DNA of 64,000 bases. It comes from Pseudobacter ginsenosidimutans. GTDB lineage: Bacteria > Bacteroidota > Bacteroidia > Chitinophagales > Chitinophagaceae. Numbering within the stretch: the stretch's first letter is position 1; every line of letters starts with the position of its first letter. The stretch is taken from assembly GCF_007970185.1 (NCBI RefSeq), contig NZ_CP042431.1, positions 5,394,001-5,458,000 of the forward strand, written 5' to 3'. The notes beneath the pieces are model-generated. The model saw nothing but the letters and a program-made list of their open reading frames with translations, made no database searches and was not told the origin of the DNA. Of the stretch, positions 1 through 8,600 are shown in pieces. Position numbers and translations under genes: made by a program.

Positions 1-678
1 AACACCGGAGAATTTCTTGATCTCGCGGATAAAATGTGATTGATCTGCGAAATGGTCTTCCGGAAAAAGTTTGCCTTCTTTGATCTGGTGAAAGGAAGCC
101 CGGAAGCGCAGGATATTGCAGTAGGTCTTTAAGGGAATACCGATCATCTGCTTGCAGTAACGGTTGATCTGCCTGCTGCTCCAGTACACTTTTCCTGAAA
201 TTTCTTCTACACTAATGTTTCCGTTGGATGCGAATACAAGGTCGAAGAGTTCCTTTTTTCTGTTATCTGTTGTTGCAGGTAGTCTCTTGTTGAGGATGGA
301 AATGAATTGTGAGACGATGGTTTCTGGTGGTTGCTGCAGGTCTGGCAGTATTTCCAGGAAATGGTCCGGCAATTGCGTGGCTGTATTGGGTTTCACTGGC
401 GCATAATCACTGAATAAATATTCCACTGCAAGTGGCTTGAAGCTGATGGTGAACATGGAAAGGAGGGCAGGGATGGTAGTGAGGGACGGTCCGGTTTCAA
501 GCCCCAGGAGTGTAACACCGGTATGCGGATTGAAAGAGAGATCGATCCTGCCATCGGGAAGGATGATCACCGGTTTTTCCTGTTGACTGTGATTGGTGAG
601 GAGCCAGTAGCTTTCAATGAAACTGCTCAGTTTTTCGTCTGGCTTTATGATTTGCAGTTCAATGCCCGGATCTTGCAT
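1..678 (-). CDS. AraC-family transcriptional regulator, C-terminal end cut by window edge
   Basis: The minus strand reads open from an ATG at 678 to the left edge, giving 226 residues with no stop. The first ~100 residues resemble the DUF6597 sensor region that precedes many AraC DNA-binding domains (start MQDPGIELQIIKPDEK, then a YWLL segment and ILPDGRIDLSF). From about residue 150 the AraC helix-turn-helix is visible: SVEEISGKVYWSSRQINRY, then GIPLKTYCNILRFRAS, then DQSHFIREIKKFSGV, where the second HTH helix begins. Only a few C-terminal residues should be missing. The start lies 10 bp after the stop of the upstream phosphotransferase gene, so it is probably co-transcribed with it and the MFS pump. 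It may control the palindromic promoter of that operon, but this is inferred from position only. Confidence 0.85.
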   Translation of the reverse strand, partial: MQDPGIELQIIKPDEKLSSFIESYWLLTNHSQQEKPVIILPDGRIDLSFNPHTGVTLLGLETGPSLTTIPALLSMFTISFKPLAVEYLFSDYAPVKPNTATQLPDHFLEILPDLQQPPETIVSQFISILNKRLPATTDNRKKELFDLVFASNGNISVEEISGKVYWSSRQINRYCKQMIGIPLKTYCNILRFRASFHQIKEGKLFPEDHFADQSHFIREIKKFSGV

Positions 679-688
679 GATTCAGATT

Positions 689-1609
689 TTACAAATTCTC
701 CATCGCCCATCTTTCCACTTCCCTGTATTCTTTCTCTTCCTTCCGGACCGTGTGAATATGCATATGGAATAAAGTATAGTGGATATTGTAGCACTGTAAT
801 CTTTCTTCAAAATTCAATATCTCATTGGGCTTTTCTTCTTTTCTCTTTTTCCATAGATCGATATAGGTTATGCCTGAGCGTTGTATCCAGGGTTCGCACA
901 TATGCACGAGGTCATATAATGGATCCCCTAGCATCATTTCAGCCCAGTCGATCACGGCCGCTACTTTGCCTTCTGGCGTAAGTAAAAGATTATCGAATCC
1001 GTAATCACCATGAAGTACCTTTTTTTCTTTGGGCAAGAAAGGAAACCAGGTTTTCATTTTATCCAGGAGTTTTTCGAATAAAGGGCCATTCAGCCAGGTT
1101 TTGCCGGCGAGCTCCTGCCAGCTGACGGCATATTTTGAATTGTGGATCGATAAGAGAAATGCTTCCCAGGATTCGAAGAGGCCGTTGCCATTGGGGCCGG
1201 TGTAGCCCCAGCCCTGTAATTGGGTGGTGGGTAGCTGATGGATGAGATCGAGCTGGTTGAGAATAATATCAGCCAATGGCAGATGCAAAGGGAGATGATC
1301 TGCCGCCAGAACACGATCTGATGGGATCCCATCTACAAATTCCGATACACAGTAAAAATAATTCCCGTTGAAATTGCCGGTGGATTTGATCTCCGGAACG
1401 CGTAAGTCTGCACTGTTGAAATGCTCCCAGGCAAATACATCTTTCTGGAAATCCGCCGGATGCTGGTTGATGCGCAGCACCAGTTTCTCTTCACCAGAAA
1501 AAAATGTAAGCGCCTGCGACCACCATCCATCGGCCACAGGCTCTACATCGTGTACATAATTATATTTTGTTTCCAGGAATTCCTGGATCGTATTTGTATC
1601 GAAATGCAT
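689..1609 (-). CDS. Aminoglycoside-phosphotransferase-family kinase
   Basis: A 306-residue soluble protein with the APH/choline-kinase fold. The catalytic loop is HGDYGFDNLLL (about residues 200-210), holding the catalytic Asp and the Mg-binding Asn. It is followed by AAVIDWAEMMLGDPLYDL, whose IDW supplies the second Mg-binding Asp. The N-terminal half (WSQALTFFSGEEKLVLRIN) is the nucleotide-binding lobe. Family members phosphorylate aminoglycosides, macrolides, hygromycin or small metabolites; the substrate cannot be read from the sequence. The gene lies 15 bp downstream of an MFS efflux gene and 10 bp upstream of an AraC gene, which suggests one operon handling a toxic compound. Resistance is an inference, since chromosomal APH-like genes often act on metabolites. 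Confidence 0.85.
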   Translation of the reverse strand: MHFDTNTIQEFLETKYNYVHDVEPVADGWWSQALTFFSGEEKLVLRINQHPADFQKDVFAWEHFNSADLRVPEIKSTGNFNGNYFYCVSEFVDGIPSDRVLAADHLPLHLPLADIILNQLDLIHQLPTTQLQGWGYTGPNGNGLFESWEAFLLSIHNSKYAVSWQELAGKTWLNGPLFEKLLDKMKTWFPFLPKEKKVLHGDYGFDNLLLTPEGKVAAVIDWAEMMLGDPLYDLVHMCEPWIQRSGITYIDLWKKRKEEKPNEILNFEERLQCYNIHYTLFHMHIHTVRKEEKEYREVERWAMENL

Positions 1610-1624
1610 TATTCAAATATACGG

Positions 1625-2827
1625 CTACTCGCTGAGAACGGGCTCCGGCTGCTTGTTGCTGACGGCGTCTTCATTGAATTCAGCAGTAGCCACAGTTTTC
1701 TTCTGTGTGTAAAAACTCATGCCATAGGCCAGCAGGAGTAAAGGCACCGCCATCCAGATCACCTGCTTTGTGCCGTAGTGCGCAATTACATAGCCTCCCA
1801 TTAAAGAACCTACAGTGATACCTGCATTGTAGAAAGAAGGCAACAGGCTGTTCACCAGCTCCAGCGATTGTTGCGGAACATAAGCGGTAAGATGGATATT
1901 CGCTGCCAGGAATCCGCCGGTATGAATAAAGCCCCAGATGCTCAGAATGATCACCATCGGTACAAAATATCCGCCGAACTGAAAAGCCAGGATATGAGTC
2001 AGTACAAGCGACAACAAGAAGACGCGGGTGGTGAGCATCACGTTCCTGCTGAGCCAGATGCCCATTGCCCAGTTTCCGGCAATGCCTGCTCCACCAAATA
2101 CAAGTAACATGATGCTGATCTCTGCGCCGCTCATTTGTGTGATCTTGCTCAGGAATTCTGCCAGGTAACTATATGTGGCAAACATACCGGCAAGCATCAC
2201 AAGTGTGGTGCTCAGTTTTATCCAGAGAAATGGACTGCGCAGGATGGAGTCAGACACATTGCTGCTGCGCTCTTTAGAAACCGGCATGCTGGGCACCAGC
2301 AATATCATTCCTGCAAACGCAATGAGGTTGATGAAAGCGGCCAGATAGAAGGATGCCTGCCAGTTGAAAAGGTCTGCCATATAAGTTGTGAGCGGAACGC
2401 CCAGAACTGTTGCGATGCTCAGCCCGGCCATTACTGTAGCCACTGCTTTTGGCGCATCTTTCGGTCCTGCTTCACGGGCTGCTACTGAAGCCGCCACGGC
2501 CCAGAATACAGGATGCAGAAAGGCCGGGAGTATTCGCGCGATCATCATAAAGGTAAAGCTGGGAGCAAATGCCGAAAGGATATTCGATACAACAAAAACC
2601 GCCAGCACCATGGCAAGGATCGTTTTGCGGTTGATCCTGGCTGTTAGGGCAGTTGTGAATGGTCCTGTGAGGGCCACGGTGAGCGCAAATGCACTCAGGA
2701 GCCAGCCTGCTGTATCGATCGAAATACTGAATTCTTTTGCCAGTGCGGGAAGTATGCCGATCACTCCAAACTCTGTGGTGATAATTCCGAACGCTCCCAG
2801 TGCCATTATATAAATCGACCTGTTCAT
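1625..2827 (-). CDS. MFS transporter, DHA1-type drug/sugar efflux pump
   Basis: A 400-residue inner-membrane protein with about 12 hydrophobic segments. The N-terminus (MNRSIYIMALGAFGIITTEFGVIGILPALA) and the inter-helix segment AGWLLSAFALTVALTGP are typical of the AraJ/YdhP/Bcr branch of the DHA1 family, which exports drugs, sugars or amino acids using the proton gradient. The TTEFGVIG segment matches the conserved motif of this group. It is the first gene of a minus-strand operon with a phosphotransferase and an AraC regulator. The start ATG follows a leader of about 100 nt containing an 18-bp palindrome and a Bacteroidota-type promoter. The exported substrate is unknown. Confidence 0.85.
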   Translation of the reverse strand: MNRSIYIMALGAFGIITTEFGVIGILPALAKEFSISIDTAGWLLSAFALTVALTGPFTTALTARINRKTILAMVLAVFVVSNILSAFAPSFTFMMIARILPAFLHPVFWAVAASVAAREAGPKDAPKAVATVMAGLSIATVLGVPLTTYMADLFNWQASFYLAAFINLIAFAGMILLVPSMPVSKERSSNVSDSILRSPFLWIKLSTTLVMLAGMFATYSYLAEFLSKITQMSGAEISIMLLVFGGAGIAGNWAMGIWLSRNVMLTTRVFLLSLVLTHILAFQFGGYFVPMVIILSIWGFIHTGGFLAANIHLTAYVPQQSLELVNSLLPSFYNAGITVGSLMGGYVIAHYGTKQVIWMAVPLLLLAYGMSFYTQKKTVATAEFNEDAVSNKQPEPVLSE

Positions 2828-2931
2828 TTTTTGTTGCTTTGATTAAGTGAATGAAATAGCTGCCTCCCGGTTGGGAGAGATTTCATATAGCATCGTTGAT
2901 GTGTGGATGGCTGTTCTGCAATAAGAGGATA

Positions 2932-2963
2932 CAAAAATATAGAAACATTGAAATATTTCAATG
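2932..2963 (-). promoter_or_regulatory. Promoter and 18-bp palindromic operator of the MFS-APH-AraC operon
   Basis: On the minus strand a -7 element TATTTTTG (2939-2932) matches the Bacteroidota consensus TAnnTTTG. ATTG (2962-2959), 19 nt upstream, is one base off the -33 TTTG. The sequence CATTGAAATATTTCAATG at 2946-2963 is a perfect 18-bp palindrome covering the -33 element and half the spacer, the usual place for a repressor site. The binding protein is not identified. Confidence 0.55.
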
Positions 2964-2973
2964 AATTATTTTT

Positions 2974-3228
2974 TTGAAGCGGGCTGAAGAGCTTCGTACT
3001 TCTTTTTTTAACAGTGAAACTGACCGGTGGAGTAACATTGGTCAGGAAAAAATGCCCTGGCTGCAGGCCATTTCAGCAGAAGCTTTCAAAGAGCATGGGT
3101 TGAGGAGATCATTCGGTTTCGATTATATCCCGCACCTGGTGGTGATCGGAAAGGATGGGCGCATTGCCGCCAACCTGAACTTCTATAAAAAAGAGCAGTT
3201 GCAGCAGGTATTGAAAAAATTGAATTGA
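2974..3228 (+). pseudogene. C-terminal remnant of a TlpA/thioredoxin-like protein
   Basis: The 84-residue reading frame has only a TTG as possible start and no signal peptide. It matches the last third of a TlpA-like thiol oxidoreductase: EKMPWLQAISAEAF, then FGFDYIPHLVVIGKDGRI with the cis-proline IP, then NFYKKEQLQQVLKKL. The intact paralogue at 19234-20226 has the same order (EEKMPWHQG, SIPYMVIIGPDGKVV, DFYKKERLENEL). The CxxC active site and the N-terminal half are absent, so it cannot be a functional thioredoxin. It starts directly at the palindrome of the divergent MFS promoter, which suggests that a rearrangement removed the 5' end. Expression as a small protein is unlikely but not excluded. 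Confidence 0.6.
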
Positions 3229-3376
3229 TACAGTTTTTCTGTTCAGGTACAGATCGCTGAACAGCTTTATAGTTCGATGAATGGCATTGCCGGTATTCCG
3301 GCGATGCCATTTGCATTTGAACGAAACCTGGAACTCCGCCCCGCATTTACGTTGTAATTATGCCGATTATACCTTT

Positions 3377-4366
3377 ATGAAAAAGTTCATTCTAACAGGG
3401 ATTACGGCTGCGGTGCTGGTGCATGCCTGTTCAAATACAGAAACGGATGTTGCAGCTGAAACGATGGCTGCCAGCTTGCAGGTTCCCTTCGATCAGCTTC
3501 CTGTTACAAATGCCGTATTTGTGGTGGACGGCACTACCAATTATGTGAACGTAATGGGCAATCAACGGAAACCAATCCCCACCTTTCCTTCGGTTGCTCA
3601 AAAGAAAGGATGGGCCGTTGGTTATGTAAAAGACACATATGGAAAACCCGTTCCGGGTGCAGTGATCGGAGTTCGTTCATCTGCATATGGAGGATTCACA
3701 TCCGGTTCCTCTGCTGTAACCAATGAGAAAGGATATTATGAAGTGATGATACCCTGGGGCGTTGCGGATTTTTATGCTGGTGCCGCTATGGTGGATTATG
3801 AAGGTAGTCCTGTATCCATGAGTCTCTTTCCTGCGGACAGCAGCCTGGGTAGTTTCCCTGGTCCTGCAGGAATTGTGAAGAATTGGGTTTTATTGCCGTA
3901 TGGACAATGCAGGCGGGCATCTGTTGCCAGCCAGCCGCATTTTTCTTCCAACTATTTTGGTGCTTCTATCAGTATCGAATATGCCTCCTATGATAAAGGA
4001 GATTTCTTTGCACAACCGGATCAGTTCGAAAGGAATTCCGAGTTTGAGATCAAACTGATTCCGCAGGAACTTATGCATGCCACTGAAAAGCGTTCCTTCA
4101 CTATCCGGAAAACTGTTTATTACAATTCGCTCAATGTCCTGAATATCCCTGTTGGCAAATATAAGATCGAAGCGCGTAAACTGCCTGGTGGCGAGCCTTT
4201 GAAGCTGAAGTCCACATTCTACAATCCAAGACCGGAATATGGCATGAAACCTTCTGAGGCAACAGGCTCGGCAATGATCACGTTCATTCCAAAGTCCTCC
4301 GATGCCGGCACCACTATACCATATGGCGGCAACTGGGAGGATGTGCGAATATTGGTCAGTCAATAG
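3377..4366 (+). CDS. Lipoprotein with carboxypeptidase-regulatory-like domain, function unknown
   Basis: A 329-residue predicted lipoprotein. The ATG at 3377 is preferred over an upstream in-frame ATG because it begins a clear signal peptide (MKKFILTGITAAVLVHACSNTE) with a lipobox ending at Cys19. Residues ~80-130 (VGYVKDTYGKPVPGAVIGVRSS, then TNEKGYYEVMIPWG) have the look of a carboxypeptidase-regulatory-like beta-sandwich, common in Bacteroidota surface proteins. The remainder is beta-rich without a recognised motif. It is a single gene followed by a hairpin region and probably has its own promoter. The product is expected in the outer membrane. No enzymatic residues are recognised. Confidence 0.65.
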   Translation: MKKFILTGITAAVLVHACSNTETDVAAETMAASLQVPFDQLPVTNAVFVVDGTTNYVNVMGNQRKPIPTFPSVAQKKGWAVGYVKDTYGKPVPGAVIGVRSSAYGGFTSGSSAVTNEKGYYEVMIPWGVADFYAGAAMVDYEGSPVSMSLFPADSSLGSFPGPAGIVKNWVLLPYGQCRRASVASQPHFSSNYFGASISIEYASYDKGDFFAQPDQFERNSEFEIKLIPQELMHATEKRSFTIRKTVYYNSLNVLNIPVGKYKIEARKLPGGEPLKLKSTFYNPRPEYGMKPSEATGSAMITFIPKSSDAGTTIPYGGNWEDVRILVSQ

Positions 4367-4383
4367 AATAGTATTGTGTAAAA

Positions 4384-4421
4384 TACCAATCAGTTCAGCT
4401 GCGTATTAACGCATATTGGTA
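4384..4421. other. Nested inverted repeat in the 189-bp gap before the surface-protein operon
   Basis: TACCAAT (4384-4390) pairs with ATTGGTA (4415-4421). Inside it TGCGT and ACGCA pair around a 4-nt loop. It lies 18 bp after the stop of the preceding lipoprotein and lacks a T-run, so it could be an operator for the next operon or a weak processing hairpin. The rest of the gap (4422-4555) is AT-rich; no clean TAnnTTTG promoter was found in it. Confidence 0.35.
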
Positions 4422-4555
4422 ACCGGTGGTTATGAGCAAAACGCTTTTTGAATTTGTTTTGTGGTTGAAAATCCCAACGCTTTATATCCGATTCCTGCTC
4501 TGAAAGTGGATCATCCGAAATAACCTGATCAACATAAATCTCAAATCAATCAAAT

Positions 4556-5623
4556 ATGAAATTGTTCCAGTTTACCGGATCAATACTCTTGTGTATTATT
4601 GTTTCCGTACCCGCCACCGCCAAAATATGGCGTGTAAATAACAATCCCGGGATCGATGCCGATTTTACGAGCGTGCAGGCAGCGCATAATGCAGCTGAAG
4701 GAGGAGATACGATCCATGTTGAAGGATCTGCCTCAAGATATGGGAGATTAACTATTTCCAAAAGAGTTTACATCATTGGCCCGGGTTACTACCTGGACCA
4801 GGTGCCCAATACCCAGGTAAATATGTTTTCAGCTGTTATCGAAGCGATCGATTTCAATACGGGTGCTGAAAACTCGGTGGTCATGGGAATAGAATGCCCC
4901 AGCGATGTCAATATCAATTGCCATAAGATAACGCTTATGCGTAACCGCCTGATGGCAGGAGGTATCGGAGAAGAGCGGCCATCTACCCCGATCAGGATCG
5001 GCTATGGTGCAGGAACAGAACCAGCAAACGATATCATCATTTCCCAGAATTATGGAGGCAACATACTTGTTCTGTATGGATCTACTCGTATCCTGATCTC
5101 CAATAATTACCTCACCCGGTCCACCAATGAAGGTGATGCAACAACCTTCGATGTGATCGGAGCTCCGTCATCCGCTATACTAATTGTCAAGAACAATGTT
5201 TTGCGCAGAGGCAGGCTTACTACTTACAATAGCTCCTATAGCAACAATATCATGATAAATGGTTCTGTCAATAATACTACTACCGGGAACCTGTTCCTCA
5301 ACAATATCGGCTCAGAAGCACAGTTTGGTACAGCAAACGGTAATCAGTCGAATGTGAGCATGGCCAACGTTTTTGTGGGCAGGCAAACTGGTGTTTCCTG
5401 GGATGGAGAGTATATGCTTCGTGCCGGATCTCCCGCCATCGGCGCCGGTGAAGGCAGTACTCCACAAAATCCGATCGATTGCGGCATGTTTGGTGGCCTT
5501 ACCAAATATGTGCTGGCCGGGCAGCCGCCAATGCCTGCCATTTATTCACTGGAAGTTTCCCCTGTAGGCTCATTGAATGAGCCTGTAAAAGTGAAAGCGA
5601 AAGTGAAATCTGCCGGTAAATAA
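4556..5623 (+). CDS. Secreted right-handed beta-helix protein
   Basis: A 355-residue protein with a Sec signal peptide (MKLFQFTGSILLCIIVSVPATAKI). The body begins with the pectate-lyase-like opening DADFTSVQAAHNAAEGGDTIHVEG and continues with short beta-strand coils rich in Asn (IIISQNYGGNILVL, RILISNNYLTRS, ILIVKNNVLRRG), typical of a right-handed parallel beta-helix (NosD/pectin-lyase-like repeats). No catalytic residues of a polysaccharide lyase family are recognised. It ends without a T9SS sorting domain. The next gene starts 22 bp downstream, so this is the first gene of a four-gene operon of surface proteins. Likely role: a structural or binding surface protein. Confidence 0.75.
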   Translation: MKLFQFTGSILLCIIVSVPATAKIWRVNNNPGIDADFTSVQAAHNAAEGGDTIHVEGSASRYGRLTISKRVYIIGPGYYLDQVPNTQVNMFSAVIEAIDFNTGAENSVVMGIECPSDVNINCHKITLMRNRLMAGGIGEERPSTPIRIGYGAGTEPANDIIISQNYGGNILVLYGSTRILISNNYLTRSTNEGDATTFDVIGAPSSAILIVKNNVLRRGRLTTYNSSYSNNIMINGSVNNTTTGNLFLNNIGSEAQFGTANGNQSNVSMANVFVGRQTGVSWDGEYMLRAGSPAIGAGEGSTPQNPIDCGMFGGLTKYVLAGQPPMPAIYSLEVSPVGSLNEPVKVKAKVKSAGK

Positions 5624-5645
5624 TTTTTTGGCCCAGCAACTTTTT

Positions 5646-8600
5646 ATGAAATCAATACTACTTACAGCTTCTTTCTTAGTAGCTGCTTTGTTCCTGCTGC
5701 CAGCACAGCAGGCCATTGCGCAGCAGATAACGAAGGGAGAATATTTTATAGACGATGATCCCGGCTTCGGAAGAGGAAAACCTTTTTCCTTCACAGCCGG
5801 GGAAGATGTCACCAATGCTGCGTTCAATGTAGATTTTGCGGGTATAGCCGATGGGTTTCATCGGCTATACATGCGGTTTAGGAATGACGCAGGTACCTGG
5901 AGCATCACCAGTTCCAGAACTTTCTACAAACAACCAGCTCCGCCAACGGCTCCCGTCAATATCCTGAGGGGCGAGACCTTTATGGACAAAGACCCGGGCT
6001 TTGGAAAAGGGAATCCGCTTTTCACTGTTCAACAGAATGGTGAATCTGTGGCTTTGGTTTCTTACACAATGGAAGCCGGTCTGGCAGAAGGTTTCCATAT
6101 GATGAGCACCAGGTTCCTGGATGCCAATGGCGTTTGGGGCCATACCAGTACCCGTTATTTCTTCAATCAGAAAATTCCTGTGGATCAGGCCAATGTCAGG
6201 ATCCATCGGCTCGAATATTCGATAGATTTCGATCAGGGCCCCGGTCATGGAAAAGTGTACAATATTCCTGAAGCAGACAGATCAGGTAATGTAACCAATA
6301 TTGTTTTCGAACCTGATCTCACCGGAGTGGAGATCGGTGCTCATAAATTATATGTTCGCGGACAGGACCAGTATGGCAAATGGGGGATCACTCAGATAGT
6401 TGATTTCAGGCTGGAACCACCTGGTGGAACTTTCATCACGATGGGCACCCTTCCGGAATTCCTTTGTGAAAATGGATTTACCCCTATACCATTTACCCTG
6501 AACGCGCCGATCCAGGCGAACAATATTTTCTATGCAGAACTGTCGGATGAATTCGGCAGTTTCGAAAATCCTGAACGGGGTGTAACCCGGATCGGTGAAC
6601 TGATCGGTAATCAGCCAGGCATCATTCCTGCAAGGATCCCGAGATCCATGCGTTTGGGAACGAATTACAGGATCCGTATCGTTTCCACCAATCCACGTGA
6701 TACCAGTGCTGAAAGTATTGGGCTGAACTTACATGCCAAACCCGGAGTGATAGCCATTGCCGGCGATACCATTACCTGTCTGGGCAAATATGATTACACT
6801 TTGAGCAATGGTGTACCCGGCTCTGCCAACTATAGCTGGAAACTGGTGTCAGGTGGCGTGCTCTCACCCAATGCAGAAAAAGTTTCGGTAGATTGGGTGG
6901 CAGCAGGCGTTCACAAGTTGGAAGTGACCGACCATACCATTTGCGCCTATGAAGATTCCGTGAAAACGTTGGAAGTGGATGTAGCCATTGCAGAGTTGGA
7001 AGGCGTTTTCTGGGATGCGCAGATGCTGCCGAAAGATAACCAGATCAATATCACTTTCCCGGTCACTTTCTCCTGGAATCCTATCAGCAATGCTGTTTCC
7101 TATGATCTTTACGTGTGGGAAGATGGCGCACAAAAACCTGCTGCCCCCACTGTGAGCAATCTTACAGGTGTAAGTTTTGTTTTCCAACACGATGGTGCCT
7201 TCTTCAAATACGGAAAGTCCTACAGATGGTGCATCGTAGCCAAACGAGCCTGTCAGAAAGTAGAAAGCCGTGTCTATTTGTTCCGCTTCCTCATTCATCC
7301 CAATCTCATTACCACGGAAGTAACGGGACCGGCCACTGTTTTCTCGGAAGGCTCCATTACCGTGAACTATAAAGTAAAGAACACAGGCGCCGGTGAAGCC
7401 GCCAATCAAACCTGGTCTGACCTGGTGTATCTTTCAACCGACAGGATCCTGGATAAGCAGGTTGATCATTACCTTGGTTCTGTTCCCAGCACTACTGCTG
7501 TTGCTCCGGGTGCAACCTATTCCGGTACCGGTACATTTGTAGTGCCGGTAGGATTGAACGGTGACTATCATATCATCGTTGTACCAAATGGCCTGGGCAG
7601 CTTACCGGAAACCGATCAGGAAGACAATGCCGGAGCCAGTAATCAGGCCACGGATGTACAGCTTACCCCGCCACCCGATCTGCAGGTGACCGCCATCGTT
7701 AGACCAGGCATCACTGCTTTCTCCGGCCAGTTCTATGATTTTTCCTGGACGGTCACCAACAAAGGAACCGGGCCCATGCGGGTGGATCATTGGTGGGATA
7801 ATCTTTATATCTCACCTGACAGATCAACCGATCTTACCAATGCCATCAAACTGACCTCTGCGGTAAATGGTCCGCTGCTGGAAGTTGGTAAAGAAGGTAA
7901 ACGTGGTGTGAATGTGAGGATCCCCAACGGCCTTTCAGGTAAGTACTACCTGATTGTACAAACCGATGTGCAGAGAGATGTGTATGAGCACTCCAATGAA
8001 GATAACAATATCATGGTGGGAGATGAGATCAACCTGGTATTGACGCCGCCCATCGACATGATCCCGGTTTCCATGCAGATCCAGGAAACTGCTACTTCAT
8101 TTGACCAGATCCCGGTGAAATGGAGAGTGATGAACGATGGAGGGTCAACCACCAATGGCTGGAACTATTCCGATGTTTTCCTGCTGAGCAGGGATGCTGT
8201 GCTGGACAAGAGCAAGGCCATCCAGATCGGTGGAGCAGGAAAGAATTACAAACTCGATCCCGATCAATTCGATGATTCCGAATCCAAACTTTATATCAAC
8301 GACACACTTCATGGCCTGTACTATGTTTACCTGGTAACAGATTTTTATGACCAGTTGTACGAGCATGACAATGAGAATAATAACGTACTCAAACACACGA
8401 AACAGCTGCTTGTCAAAACGCCCAATCTCCAGGTGAGCGAAGTGCGTATCCCTGCAAGCGCCGTTTCAGGATCACCCGTAACCATCGAATGGACAGTGAA
8501 GAACACGGGTGATGGCAGGGCGCGCAACCAGGCCATTACAGACAAGATCTATATCTCAACATTCCCGGAGATCACGGAAGAGAACAAAGGAACCTTTGTT

